This document shows, piece after piece, positions 25,294 to 36,152 of a stretch of DNA of 64,000 nucleotides. Within the stretch, counting starts at the first letter, position 1; every line of letters starts with the position of its first letter. The position numbers and the translations under genes were made by a program. Below the pieces are notes generated by a model that was not told the origin of the DNA, ran no database searches, and saw nothing but the letters and a program-made list of their open reading frames with translations. Origin of the DNA: JABFRG01 sp038210445 (GTDB taxonomy: Bacteria > Myxococcota_A > Polyangia > Polyangiales > Polyangiaceae); assembly GCA_038210445.1 (NCBI GenBank), contig JBBQWQ010000031.1:21361-85360 (forward strand), written 5' to 3'.

Positions 25294-26241
25294 TCACTGG
25301 CAGAAGGAGGCGTCTTTCACGACGACGGCGAGGGCTGCGTTGATGGTCCCATCCTTCTCGAGCGCGGCAACGCACTGGTCGAAGAGCGGGGCTTCGCACT
25401 GGTTCTCCGGGCGCCCGTAGAGGAAGTTGAAGACCATGCGGCACTGCGTGAACTTCCACGCTTCGGAGCTCACCAGCGTGGTGACCAGGTCCTTGTCGCT
25501 GGCCAGGTTCTTGTTCAAGAGCGCGGTGGCGGTGATGCTGGTCGGGTCGAAGCTCACGGTGCCATCGGCGGCCACCTTCTTGCGCGAGAGGACCGCGGCG
25601 GCCTTGTCGAGCGCGAACCACGAATCGTAGTGGCAGTTCTTGCAGGCGTCGGCCTTGCGGCCGGTGGCGGTGCGGTCTTCACCGGGCTTGGCCACAGAAG
25701 CGGGCACCTGGAAGCCGGTGGTGTCGTGGATCATGTGATAGGCCGCCGAGATGCGCACGCCTTCGGACTCGTTGCCGGCGTAGCGCACCATCCAAGGAGC
25801 GGTGCGGAAGTAGCCGAGGCCGTTTGCGTCCTCGATGATGTCGAGGCTCTTGCCATCGGCGGCGGCCCGCACGTTGTACGCGCCGATGTAGAGATCGCGC
25901 CAGGGCTTGCGCTGCTCGATCATGTGCCGCGCCAGGAAGTACACCGGGTCTTGCAAGGGGCTCGCGGCGGGGGCGCCGTTCGACTGCGCATTCACGAAGC
26001 TCGCGAAGCGGTCGTAGAAGGCCGGCGACGTGAGCATGGAATCGATGGAGTCTTCCGGCTTCGCCGAAGCGAGCAGCGCGGCGTCGGCGCTCTTGCCGAG
26101 CAGCGTGATCGAGAGGCGGGTTGCGCAGCGCTCGCTACGTCCCTTGGGATCGGGATCGTCGGCTTTCGCCGAGCGACCTCGAAGGGCAACCGCACCGGCG
26201 GCGAGGAGAACCAGGAGTGGGGCAATTCGGCGGAGGTTCAC
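25294..26241 (-). CDS. exported DUF1549-like protein with a c-type heme motif
   Basis: About 315 residues from GTG 26241, which starts a signal-like segment (IAPLLVLLAAGAVAL); an earlier frame extension is open but lacks signal character. The N-terminal part reads like a DUF1549 planctomycete cytochrome-associated domain (TRLSITLLGKS, DSIDSMLTSPAFYDRFASFV). Near residue 197 is CKNCH, the Cys-x2-Cys-His heme c attachment motif, within a sequence that also matches DUF1588-like CxxCH regions. A C-terminal helical domain has TQCRMVFNFLYGRPENQC. It is the first gene of the DUF1501 operon. A secreted redox or heme-binding role is likely; reaction unknown. Confidence 0.78.
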   Translation of the reverse strand: MNLRRIAPLLVLLAAGAVALRGRSAKADDPDPKGRSERCATRLSITLLGKSADAALLASAKPEDSIDSMLTSPAFYDRFASFVNAQSNGAPAASPLQDPVYFLARHMIEQRKPWRDLYIGAYNVRAAADGKSLDIIEDANGLGYFRTAPWMVRYAGNESEGVRISAAYHMIHDTTGFQVPASVAKPGEDRTATGRKADACKNCHYDSWFALDKAAAVLSRKKVAADGTVSFDPTSITATALLNKNLASDKDLVTTLVSSEAWKFTQCRMVFNFLYGRPENQCEAPLFDQCVAALEKDGTINAALAVVVKDASFCQ

Positions 26242-26501
26242 GAACCGGCGAAGCTGCAAGGCACAAGCCAGCGCCGCGAAGGTGCCCGCGCACGCGTCGG
26301 GAGCGTGGAAACTGCTGAGAGATCCATGGGGTGGAAGGGCCTGGGCGACGCGCTCGCGGGCTCGCGAGGGGTCGCGAAGGGCGCGAGCCATGGCGACGTG
26401 GATCGCCGTTCGGACCGACGTGCGGCCTCAAACCCTCATCTGATTTCGCGGAGTTGCAGCGCGGCTTGACACACTGACGCGGCGCGTTACATGGTGGAGC
26501 C

Positions 26502-27491
26502 ATGGGGTCTGCGGTCCTTGCGTTCTTCCTGGTGTGGGCGCTCACGACCGCCGCCGACGTCCTCGTGCGCGCGTTCGTGCGATGGCGTGGCGGTCGAAGG
26601 GAGCTTGCGCGGGGGGCGGCGGAAGAAGCCCGCGACGTTCCCTCCCCCAAGCCCCTGCCACACCTTCCGCAAGGGGACCGGGAGACAGAGCGCGAGGCAA
26701 CGGGAGGCGCCGGCGACATTCCCGCGCAGGCTGCTTCGCGGCTCCCGGTGCGGGTCGGCCCGACCCGGCTGCCGATCCTGTTCGCGCACGGGTACTTTGG
26801 CTTCGATGCGCTGGGGGTACCGAGACGGCCAGCGTACTTCCGCGGCATACGCGCGGCGCTGGAGGCTGCCGGCCACGTGGTGCACGTGGCCCGGGTTTCG
26901 CCGACCGCGAGTGTGGCCATGCGAGCTGCCGAGCTCGAGGCCCAGGTACGGCGGCTGAACGGCCGGGTGAACATCATCGCCCACAGCATGGGAGGCCTCG
27001 ACGCACGCTACGCCATCGCCGAGCTGGGCCTCGCGGACGCCGTGGCGTCGCTCGTCACCGTCGGCACCCCGCATTTCGGCACGCCGCTGGCCGACCGCGG
27101 CGCGAGCGTGCTCGGCGATCTCCAGACCACCCGGCGGCTCCTCGCCAACCTGGGCTTGAATCTCGACGGGCTCTACGACCTCACGACGCCGCACATGGCC
27201 GCGTTCAATCGCAGGGTGGTCGATCACCCGAGCGTGCTCTACGCGAGCGTGGTGGGCTCGGTGAACCACCGGCTCTTGCCGGTCAACGCGCTGCTAGCGC
27301 CGGGGTACGCGTTCCTCTGGCGTCGCGCCGGCGCCAACGACGGCGTGGTCCCCGCGGCGTCGCAGCGCTGGGGCGAGGTGCTCGACGAGATCGACGCCGA
27401 CCACTGGGCGCAAATCGGCTGGTCGACGGGGTTCGACGCGCGGGCGCTCTACGCAACCGTGGCGCGCACGCTCGCGGCTCGGGGTCTCTAA
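26502..27491 (+). CDS. triacylglycerol lipase-type alpha/beta hydrolase
   Basis: 329 residues with an N-terminal hydrophobic anchor (VLAFFLVWALTTAADVLV) and a polar linker to about 80. The hydrolase domain matches the Pseudomonas/Burkholderia family I lipases: oxyanion block LFAHGYFGFD at 93-102, nucleophile Ser162 in AHSMGG, TVGTPHFGTP, Asp280 in NDGVVPA and His301 in DADHWAQIG. The first residue of the nucleophile motif is Ala rather than Gly. No lipase-specific foldase gene follows, so folding may be independent. Probably attached to the inner membrane or released into the envelope. Start ATG 26502 follows GGTGGAG closely. Confidence 0.9.
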   Translation: MGSAVLAFFLVWALTTAADVLVRAFVRWRGGRRELARGAAEEARDVPSPKPLPHLPQGDRETEREATGGAGDIPAQAASRLPVRVGPTRLPILFAHGYFGFDALGVPRRPAYFRGIRAALEAAGHVVHVARVSPTASVAMRAAELEAQVRRLNGRVNIIAHSMGGLDARYAIAELGLADAVASLVTVGTPHFGTPLADRGASVLGDLQTTRRLLANLGLNLDGLYDLTTPHMAAFNRRVVDHPSVLYASVVGSVNHRLLPVNALLAPGYAFLWRRAGANDGVVPAASQRWGEVLDEIDADHWAQIGWSTGFDARALYATVARTLAARGL

Positions 27492-27624
27492 AGAGCGAAA
27501 AGGCTGCGGCACGCGCCCGGTGGGCCTCGCACGATTCACGCGCTTGGCGTCCGCGATCGAGCCAATTTGCCCAGAAACGTCGGGGCTCGGCTCTTGCACG
27601 CTACGTGCGGCAAAGAGGCGACAC

Positions 27625-28509
27625 ATGTTCGAACACGCGTACCGCTCACCGACCTTCGTCGAAGCGCGCCATGCAGAGCTCTCGGAGATGCGGCAACGAC
27701 TCGCGCCGGTGGCTTCGCCGCTGCGCCGCATCCACGCGGCCCGCTGGTCGCGGGTGGTGAGCGGCTCGTTCGGGATCGCGACCGCGCTGACCATGGCCGC
27801 GCTCTCCTTTGCGAGCGGGTGCTCCGAAGGCGAGGCGTCGGCCCGCTACCAAAGTGCGTCGGTGGTGACCCTGGAGTGGGCGATTCCGCTCATGGTGGTG
27901 ACGCTCGTCGCGGCGCGCCTGTTGGTCGCTGCGCTGCCTGCCTACCGAAAGGCGCCGGCGCTGGAGACCTTGGGCGAGGCCGATCCGGCGCGGGCGCTCG
28001 CCGCGCTGGAGTCGAGCCACCCCTACCGCGCAATGCACGCGCGGCTCGCTGCGCTGGAGCTGCCCAGCCTGGCGCTGCCGATGGTCGCGGCCTGCCTCCT
28101 CCTTCCGCTCACGCTGCATGGGCTTTTGGCCAGCACCCACGACTCCAACGCAGACTTCGGGAAATGGATTCTCACGAGCCTCTTGATCGTCGGGCACGTA
28201 CACCTGGTGCTTGCTGCGCTGGTGGTTCGGCGCGTGCTCGAGTACCGCAAGATGTCGCTCGACGAGCTCGCGCACGCACCGAGCGGGTGGGTCCATGCGT
28301 GGGGCATCTCGATTCTGGCAGCGGCAATCCCCGGCGCCATTCTCCTGCTCTTGCCACCGCTGCTCACGGCGTTCACGGGTCTCGCGTTCTTGCCGCCGCT
28401 CTTTCTGGGGATGCGCGCCGTCTATCGGCGTGAACGCGCTGTCGTAGAGCGAGCAGCCGCGCTCGCGCTACGCGGTGGAGCCTATGCTCCGCTCACACCG
28501 GTCACGTGA
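27625..28509 (+). CDS. integral membrane protein of unknown function
   Basis: 294 residues from ATG 27625 (AAGAGGC eight nt upstream). After a cytoplasmic charged N terminus (EARHAELSEMRQRLAP) five or six hydrophobic segments are predicted, near 50-65, 90-110, 150-175, 190-210, 235-255 and 255-275. A Cys-Ser-Glu-Gly-Glu loop lies between the first two. No conserved family motif was recognised. The gene is rightward and its stop overlaps the end of the convergent rseP gene by 8 nt. Codon and GC usage match the neighbours, so it is a genuine gene, but nothing about its job can be said. Confidence 0.75.
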   Translation: MFEHAYRSPTFVEARHAELSEMRQRLAPVASPLRRIHAARWSRVVSGSFGIATALTMAALSFASGCSEGEASARYQSASVVTLEWAIPLMVVTLVAARLLVAALPAYRKAPALETLGEADPARALAALESSHPYRAMHARLAALELPSLALPMVAACLLLPLTLHGLLASTHDSNADFGKWILTSLLIVGHVHLVLAALVVRRVLEYRKMSLDELAHAPSGWVHAWGISILAAAIPGAILLLLPPLLTAFTGLAFLPPLFLGMRAVYRRERAVVERAAALALRGGAYAPLTPVT

Positions 28510-30214
28510 ACACGTCTTTGACCGAGACGACGATGTCGTCCCAGCGACGGGTGACGTCGTTCTTGAAGGCGACCATCATGAGCGCCAGGAGTATGCCCAT
28601 ACCGATGAGGCTGGCGCGCTCGCGAATCTTCACCGACATCTTTCGGCGGGAGATCCCCTCGATGACGAAGAAGAGCAAGTGACCGCCGTCGAGCACCGGG
28701 ATGGGCAGCAAGTTCACGAGCCCGAGGTTCACCGATACCAGCGCCATGGCCCACAGGAAGTCGGCAGTGCCCTTGGCCCCGGCCTCGCCCGCCACGTCGT
28801 ACATGGTGATGGGACCGCTGACGGTGGCTAAGCTCACCCTCCCCTGCGCGATGCGGAGAAAGCCCACCAAGATAAAGCGAACCACGTCGCCGGTCTGACC
28901 GACGCCCCGCCGCACCGCGTACAGGAAGGGGTGTGGGTTTGGCACCGTCCGCGACGGCGCCTCGGGCAGCCAATGGGTGGTGCGGAATACGTACTGCTCG
29001 TGGGGCTGCCCGGCATCGTCTTTCCAGCTCTCTTTGCGAATCTGGAAGCGGCCGGAGAGGGTTTGACCGTCGCGGCTCCAGCTGAGCGCGTGCACGTCGT
29101 TGGGCTTGCGCTCGAGCTCGTCGATGAAGGCCTTCCATCGGCGCTGCTCCAGGTTGTTCAAGGTGACGATGCGGTCGCCTGGCCGAAGCCCAGCCTGCCA
29201 CTCGCTAGAACCGTTGGGCACGAAAGAAACGTACATCTCCGAGCTCTCGATACCCATGCGCGCCAGGACGTCGCGCTCCCGGAGCGCAAAATCGTCGGTC
29301 TTGGCTTCGGGATCTTTCGGGGTGGGCGTGAGGTCGATTTCTCCGGCGTCGACCACCGCGATGTCGGCGAGGCCGCCGAGGACGGTGACGCCGGTGGGCC
29401 TCATGTATTCTACACGCACGGAGTCGCCCCGGTTCTGCGCCAGGATGGCCACCAGGTCGACGTAGCGCTCGACCCGGCGGCCGTTGATGGCCACTACGCG
29501 ATCGAAGGTGCGGAGCCCCGCCTTGTGGGCTCGGGAATCGGAGCGCACGCCGATGACCGGCGCGGCGAAGCGGGGCGAGATGCCGACCCGGCCGGCGTGC
29601 ACCACCAGATCGAGCTCCCGCGGCTCGCGGTAGTGCACCTCGTCGTTGGGGGTGACCCATACGTCGAGCTTCTTCTCGTCGCGGAGCACCGCGAACTTGA
29701 GCGGTACGCCCGCTTTGCTCGAGACGATGGCCTCGATCTCCGGAAAGCTGGTGACCGGCGTTCCGTCGATGGACTCCACCACGTCGCCCGGCATGAGCTT
29801 GCCATCGGCGGCCTTGCCCGACTCCACTGTGCCCACCGCCGGTGGCGAGAACGTGCGGTCCTCGAGAAACACCGTGGTGTAGAGGAGAATCGGGAAAAGC
29901 AGGTTCATGGCCGGCCCGGCCAGGACGATGAGAATGCGCTTCCATACCGCCTGGGCCTCGAAGGATCGGGCGCGCTCTTCCGGGAGCAGCGGGCCCTCCT
30001 GCTTCGACTCCTCGAGCATCTTCACGAAGCCGCCGAAGGGCAGAATGCCCAGGCAGTATTCGGTCTCTTTCCCCCGAAAACGCAGGAGCTTGGGCCCGAA
30101 GCCGATGCTGAAAGTGAGCACCTTGACGCCGAAAAACTTCGCCACCACGAAGTGCCCGAACTCGTGGACGAAGATGAGGGCGGAGGTGAGGATGACGAAG
30201 TAGACGAAATCCAC
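28502..30214 (-). CDS. rseP: RseP-type site-2 zinc metalloprotease with PDZ domains
   Basis: 570 residues, longer than the ~450 of Escherichia coli RseP. HEFGH (17-21) gives the zinc ligands of the first transmembrane helix, and NLLPIPVLDGGH (501-512) supplies the third ligand and second catalytic segment. Between them lie PDZ-like modules at about 120-195, 215-295 and 325-395 (GDVVESIDGTPV, FDRVVAINGRRV, GDRIVTLNN), one more than the usual two, which explains the extra length. The enzyme cleaves transmembrane segments of anti-sigma factors or remnant signal peptides in the inner membrane. The usual neighbours (dxr, cdsA, uppS) are not seen. A 64-bp dispersed repeat lies just upstream. Confidence 0.93.
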   Translation of the reverse strand: MDFVYFVILTSALIFVHEFGHFVVAKFFGVKVLTFSIGFGPKLLRFRGKETEYCLGILPFGGFVKMLEESKQEGPLLPEERARSFEAQAVWKRILIVLAGPAMNLLFPILLYTTVFLEDRTFSPPAVGTVESGKAADGKLMPGDVVESIDGTPVTSFPEIEAIVSSKAGVPLKFAVLRDEKKLDVWVTPNDEVHYREPRELDLVVHAGRVGISPRFAAPVIGVRSDSRAHKAGLRTFDRVVAINGRRVERYVDLVAILAQNRGDSVRVEYMRPTGVTVLGGLADIAVVDAGEIDLTPTPKDPEAKTDDFALRERDVLARMGIESSEMYVSFVPNGSSEWQAGLRPGDRIVTLNNLEQRRWKAFIDELERKPNDVHALSWSRDGQTLSGRFQIRKESWKDDAGQPHEQYVFRTTHWLPEAPSRTVPNPHPFLYAVRRGVGQTGDVVRFILVGFLRIAQGRVSLATVSGPITMYDVAGEAGAKGTADFLWAMALVSVNLGLVNLLPIPVLDGGHLLFFVIEGISRRKMSVKIRERASLIGMGILLALMMVAFKNDVTRRWDDIVVSVKDVFT

Positions 30215-30248
30215 GGAGACGCTCGGGCTCCGACCTTAGCACTCCTGA

Positions 30249-30312
30249 GAGACCTCGAGGAATTCCCGTCCTTTCGACGGAAACGTTTTGACCTTCGGGA
30301 CCCGCCGCTCGC
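30249..30312. repeat. 64-bp dispersed repeat, copy A
   Basis: Matches 45428-45491 at about 55 of 64 positions, in the same orientation. Its first 20 bases (GAGACCTCGAGGAATTCCCG) are identical in both copies and contain the overlapping palindromes CCTCGAGG and GGAATTCC. It lies in the divergent promoter region between rseP and the PhnD-like gene. No protein is encoded. Confidence 0.6.
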
Positions 30313-30401
30313 ACGCAGGTACGTGGGCACCTCGGGCGAGCGCGCGCACCGCGCGATGTGCCCAGATTTACGCCGACTTTTGCGGTAGACTGCGGAGCTG
30401 T

Positions 30402-31193
30402 ATGAGCGTGACCTTCGGCTACTTCTCGCAAGACTCCGGCACGCGCGATGCGGCTGAACGGCTGCGCGTCTGGATGAGCGACCGCATCGGCACGCCGATG
30501 GTGCTGCGGTACGCCGGCGGCTACGAGGCGCTCGCGCGCGAGGTCGATGCGGCCACGGTAGACGTCGCCTGGCTGCCGCCGGTGGTCTACGTGCGCGTGC
30601 CGAAAGGCCGCGCCGAGCCGCTGGTCTCGGTGGTTCGCGGCGAGCACACGGGCTACGAGTCTGTGCTGCTGGTGCGCGCTGACTCGCCCATTCACACGCT
30701 CGCCGACCTCCGTCAGAGTCGTGCAGCCTGGGTCGACGCCTGGAGCGCCAGCGGCTTCGTGGTGCCCCGTGTGGGGCTCAAGTCGCTCGGCGTGGACCCG
30801 CGCACGCTGTTCCGCGTCGAAGCGTTTCACGGCTCGCACCGGGCGGCCATCCGCGCGGTGGTCGACGGCGCCGCCGACGTGACAGGCACCCACGCACGCC
30901 CCCGCGAGGGCAAGGACAGCGACGAGGAATGGACCGTGGTCACCGGTGTGGCCATGCGCGTATTGCACAGCTTCGGTGCGGTTCCGTCCGACCTCATCGC
31001 CGTGGGAACCGCGCTCGCCGAACCGGAGCGCAGCGCCCTGCGCGAGGCCTTCGTGGCCGCCGGCGAGGGGGCGATGAAGGAAGAGATCCGGCAGATCTTC
31101 GGCGCGGATGCGTTTCGCGTCGATGGGGGCAGCGACTACGACGGCCTCCGCACCGACCTCGCCAAGGCCGACGCCGACGGCCTCTTTCGGTAG
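30402..31193 (+). CDS. PhnD-like phosphate/phosphonate-binding protein without signal peptide
   Basis: 263 residues from ATG 30402 behind GGAG. The sequence follows the type 2 periplasmic binding fold of PhnD/phosphonate-binding proteins: VTFGYFSQDSG at the start, YEALAREVDAATVDVAWLPPVVYV (first-lobe crossing; shown in part), GYESVLLVRADSPIHTLADL, SASGFVVPRVGLKSLG and a hinge around VRVEAFHGSHRAAIRAV. There is no signal peptide or lipobox, so it should be cytoplasmic, and no ABC permease or ATPase gene is near. Myxobacteria have many such free-standing binding proteins; a ligand-sensing role beside the kinase gene 108 nt downstream is possible but unproven. Confidence 0.82.
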   Translation: MSVTFGYFSQDSGTRDAAERLRVWMSDRIGTPMVLRYAGGYEALAREVDAATVDVAWLPPVVYVRVPKGRAEPLVSVVRGEHTGYESVLLVRADSPIHTLADLRQSRAAWVDAWSASGFVVPRVGLKSLGVDPRTLFRVEAFHGSHRAAIRAVVDGAADVTGTHARPREGKDSDEEWTVVTGVAMRVLHSFGAVPSDLIAVGTALAEPERSALREAFVAAGEGAMKEEIRQIFGADAFRVDGGSDYDGLRTDLAKADADGLFR

Positions 31194-31301
31194 CCGAGAC
31201 GCCGAAAGGCCTAAAACTTCGAAGCAGGGCGCGCGTCGGGATTCGGCATCGAGCGCGCTTTGGATATCCCGATGGGCTGCGAAACGGGTACGCTTCAGCC
31301 T

Positions 31302-33080
<1,779 letters not shown>

Positions 33081-33194
33081 CCGGCGTTATCGCGGCAAAA
33101 AGCCTGCCTTTACGCACGTTGTCACCGGGCCTGCGGAATTTCGCGCAACCAACCGGAGGCTGCCTCGTAGTGATGCGCGAGGAGGTCACGGGAC

Positions 33195-34196
33195 ATGATG
33201 AAGAAAACCAGGCGTGCCGACACGTCCAAGCGCGCGAGCTCGGGTAGAACGCGTGGACGATGGGCCGCCAGCTTCAAAGGAGCCGCGCTGCTCAGCGTCG
33301 CGGTGGTCGTAGCTTGCAGTAGCGACGGCGACGCGGAGCCCAAGAAGCTCACGGTGACGCCCGCCGCCAACTCGGCGGACTTCGTTTCACCGCTCGATGC
33401 CACACCCGACGCCAAAGGCGACAAGGTGTATTTTACAGCCATTGCAGCCGACGGCACCCCCGCGGTGTTCGTGTCGGCTGCCACCGGCGGCGGCGTGACC
33501 AAGCTCGCCTCCGGCGCTCCTTTGGTGGCGCCCTTCGGCATCGCCATCTCGGGCGACGGACAGACCTTGTTCGTGGCCGACTCCGGCGCCGACAACGGCG
33601 AGGACGAAGACAAGGGCGCCATCTTCACCCTGCCCATTTCCGGCGGCACGCCGGCGCTGCTCGCAGGCAGCGAGAAGACGCAGCCGCGCGGCCTGGAGGT
33701 ACTGGGCAGCACCGTGTACTTCACGGGTCGGGAGGCCGACGACCGGGTCGGCGTCATGAAGATCGGCGTGGCTGGTGGAGGTCGCAGCGCGGTCGCCATG
33801 GGCGAGCCGTTCGAAGCGCCGAGCGGCATCACTCTGGCCGACGACGGAACCATCTTCGTCGCCGACGCGCGCAGCCAGGCCGGCTCCGCGGTGTACCGCA
33901 TCGCCAATGGCGGCGCCCCCGAGGTGTTCAAAGACAGCATCGGCCTCGGCTATCCGGCCGGCGTCGCGCTCTCGCAAGACGGCAAGACGCTCTTCATCTC
34001 CGGCCGCGAGCCGGGCAAGGGCACCGACGCCGTGTATCAAGTGAAGGTGTCGGACCGCAGCACCACCCTGCTCACCGACGTTTTCGGCAACTTCGAAGAA
34101 GCCGCTGGCCTCCACCGCGCAAAGGGCGCGGACGTGTTCGCCTGGGCCGATCGCTCCGCCAACAACTCCGGCACCGTCTACGTGCTCGGCAAGTGA
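33195..34196 (+). CDS. predicted lipoprotein, NHL/SMP-30-type beta-propeller
   Basis: 333 residues; GGAGG (33181-33185) lies nine nt before ATG 33195. A basic N terminus leads to a hydrophobic stretch and lipobox VVAC. The body is built of about six blades with the phrases PFGIAISGDGQTLFVAD, PSGITLADDGTIFVADA and PAGVALSQDGKTLFISG, typical of NHL/SMP-30-like six-bladed propellers that bind ligands or act as lactonases. The metal-binding residues of SMP-30 enzymes could not be confirmed. The next gene (DUF4331) begins 13 nt later, so the two form an operon. Confidence 0.83.
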   Translation: MMKKTRRADTSKRASSGRTRGRWAASFKGAALLSVAVVVACSSDGDAEPKKLTVTPAANSADFVSPLDATPDAKGDKVYFTAIAADGTPAVFVSAATGGGVTKLASGAPLVAPFGIAISGDGQTLFVADSGADNGEDEDKGAIFTLPISGGTPALLAGSEKTQPRGLEVLGSTVYFTGREADDRVGVMKIGVAGGGRSAVAMGEPFEAPSGITLADDGTIFVADARSQAGSAVYRIANGGAPEVFKDSIGLGYPAGVALSQDGKTLFISGREPGKGTDAVYQVKVSDRSTTLLTDVFGNFEEAAGLHRAKGADVFAWADRSANNSGTVYVLGK

Positions 34197-34209
34197 AAGA
34201 GGAAGACTC

Positions 34210-35601
34210 ATGAAAGCTCGTCATCTGTTTGCCGGTTCCGTGGCCGCCGTGGCCCTCTCCTCGCTCGCCGCCGTGGCCAGCGCCTCCAGCCACCGCGAGG
34301 CGCCTTCGATCTCCTTCGACCCGGCCGCCGACAACACCGACCTCTGGGCCTGGGTTACGCCCGGCACCCACGACAAGCTGTACGTGGTGGCCTCGTACAA
34401 CCCTCTGGAAGAGCCCTCGGGCGGCCCCAACTTCCACAAGTTCTCCGACGACGTGCTCTACGAGGTTCACGTGGCGCGCGGCAACAAGAGCCTCGACGAC
34501 GTGGTCACCTACGAGATCAAGTTCAAGACCAGCCGCGTGGGTCGCGTCGACCCGGCCGACCTCGGCGCGCCCCTGGGCGGCGGCAAGGAGTTCTTCTCCC
34601 AGCTCTCTGGGCAGAAGCAGACCTACAACGTGGTCAAGGTGCTCGCCAGCGGCAAGCGCCAGGTGGTGGCCCGAGACGTGCCGGTGGCTCCGGTGAACAT
34701 CGGCCCGCGCACCAACGCCGTGGCCTACCAGCTCAAGGCCGGGTACACCGACGCATTCGCCAGCACGTTCATCACCCCCATGGGCGCAGGCCGCGTGTGG
34801 GCCGGCCCCCGTGACGACGGATTTTACGTGGATCTTGCACGCACATTCGACCTCGCGAACCTGCTCGAGGGCAAGGCCACCGACGGCGTCTCCGGCTTCA
34901 ACTGCCACACCATCGCGCTCGAAATCCCCACCAGCGAGCTCACCGCCGACGGGCAGCCGCCGGCCGCTGGCGCCAACGTCGACAACACCCTCGGCGTGTG
35001 GGCCTCGGCCAGCCGCCCCCGCGCGACCATCCGCGGAAACAACGGCGTGGACTACGATCTCGGCGACTGGGTCCAGGTGTCGCGCCTCGGCCTGCCGCTG
35101 GTGAACGAAGCCCTCATCGGCATCCAGGACAAGGACAAGTTCAACCGCACCCGCCCCAACCGCGACGTGCAGCGCTTCGGCTCGTACTTCCTGAGCCCGG
35201 TCATCGTTCGCGACGCAGAGGCGGTCGGCATCTACACCGCCCTGGGCGTGCCGCAGGCTACCGTCGACGCGCTGAAGAACAACCGCCTCGACATCATCGA
35301 CACCATCAACCTGCGCGCGAGCGGCCACGACATTCCGCTCGCTGCCACGGGCGACGTGTTGCGCGTCGACATGGGCCTCGATTCGAGCTTTCCCAACGGC
35401 CGCTCGATTCCCGGCGGCAAGGACGCCACCAAGGAACAAGCCGACGTGACCGACGTGCTGCTGTCGGTCATCCTCGCCAAAGGCACGCTCACCGTGAGCG
35501 ACGGCGTGAACAGCAACGACAAGCCGTACCTGGCGAGCTTCCCCTACCTCGCACTTCCCTGGGAAGGCTACAGCCAGGGTCACGGCAAGGCCGCTCCCTG
35601 A
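34210..35601 (+). CDS. exported DUF4331-family protein
   Basis: 463 residues with a cleavable signal peptide (SVAAVALSSLAAVASA). The mature N terminus SSHREAPSISFDPAADNTD is the hallmark of DUF4331, followed by DLWAWV, VASYNPLEEPSGGPNF and a C-terminal NRTRPNRDVQRFGSYFLSP region. The family occurs in many bacteria as secreted proteins of unknown function, often beside propeller lipoproteins as here. The start is preceded by GAGGA. A strong hairpin at 35634-35665 ends the two-gene unit. Confidence 0.9.
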   Translation: MKARHLFAGSVAAVALSSLAAVASASSHREAPSISFDPAADNTDLWAWVTPGTHDKLYVVASYNPLEEPSGGPNFHKFSDDVLYEVHVARGNKSLDDVVTYEIKFKTSRVGRVDPADLGAPLGGGKEFFSQLSGQKQTYNVVKVLASGKRQVVARDVPVAPVNIGPRTNAVAYQLKAGYTDAFASTFITPMGAGRVWAGPRDDGFYVDLARTFDLANLLEGKATDGVSGFNCHTIALEIPTSELTADGQPPAAGANVDNTLGVWASASRPRATIRGNNGVDYDLGDWVQVSRLGLPLVNEALIGIQDKDKFNRTRPNRDVQRFGSYFLSPVIVRDAEAVGIYTALGVPQATVDALKNNRLDIIDTINLRASGHDIPLAATGDVLRVDMGLDSSFPNGRSIPGGKDATKEQADVTDVLLSVILAKGTLTVSDGVNSNDKPYLASFPYLALPWEGYSQGHGKAAP

Positions 35602-35633
35602 AACAAAGGCCGCGTAGCAAAGCGCGGGTGTGT

Positions 35634-35665
35634 GATGGCCGATCCTGGTAGCAGGATCGGCCATC
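35634..35665 (+). terminator. strong hairpin after the DUF4331 operon
   Basis: A perfect 14-bp stem (GATGGCCGATCCTG 35634-35647 with its complement 35652-35665) and a GTAG tetraloop begin 32 bases after the DUF4331 stop. Only a weak T stretch (GCCGTTTGT) follows, so it may terminate transcription or protect the 3' end. The rest of the gap to 35819 shows nothing else. Confidence 0.65.
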
Positions 35666-35819
35666 GCCGTTTGTCCGCGCCCGCTCTCAGGACGGCCGAC
35701 AACGTGGCAAAGACGCCTCACCTGGGTGCCAAAGCGCCCCGCGACGCTTCGCCTCATTGTGGAATGCATCGGGCCAGGCTCTGTTTTGCCAGTGGCACGG
35801 CCTTCGCTCAGTAGTGCCC

Positions 35820-36152
35820 ATGCCGACCGATATGCAACAGCTCGTGACCGCCGCCATGGACGCCCTCTACCCGGACACCGAGACGGGTACGCGTCCTCCT
35901 CATCTGGCGAAGCGCTTGCTCCGGGTTGCATGGAAGGCCGCGCCCTGGGTGATCCCGGCGTTGCGCCTGGTGAGCCGTACGCGGAAGACGACGCTCCTGG
36001 CGACCTTCGCCTGCGGGGTGGCGGCAGGCGTGGTGGGTGTGGGCGTCGTCGAGACCCTGCGACCGGGAAGCCTGGAGCGCGCCGCCCGCAAGGCCCGCGA
36101 GCTTCTCGAGGGGAAGGACGCGGATGCATCCGCGCTGGCGACGACACACTGA
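35820..36152 (+). CDS. small membrane protein of unknown function
   Basis: 110 residues from ATG 35820. The N-terminal half is amphipathic (QQLVTAAMDALYP; HLAKRLLRVAWKAAPWVIPAL), then a single glycine-rich transmembrane helix (TTLLATFACGVAAGVVGVGVV, about 64-84) and a basic/acidic tail (ERAARKARELLEGKD). No family recognised. Alternative upstream starts exist at 35757. Codon use agrees with a real gene, but with no known homologue in mind the call is cautious. It stands alone between two lipoprotein operons. Confidence 0.55.
   Translation: MPTDMQQLVTAAMDALYPDTETGTRPPHLAKRLLRVAWKAAPWVIPALRLVSRTRKTTLLATFACGVAAGVVGVGVVETLRPGSLERAARKARELLEGKDADASALATTH

Noticed and set aside
26605..26740. Possible repeat insertion in the linker of the lipase gene
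   Set aside because: The polar, Pro/Glu/Gly-rich linker looks unlike the rest, but no second copy occurs in the window, so it cannot be supported.
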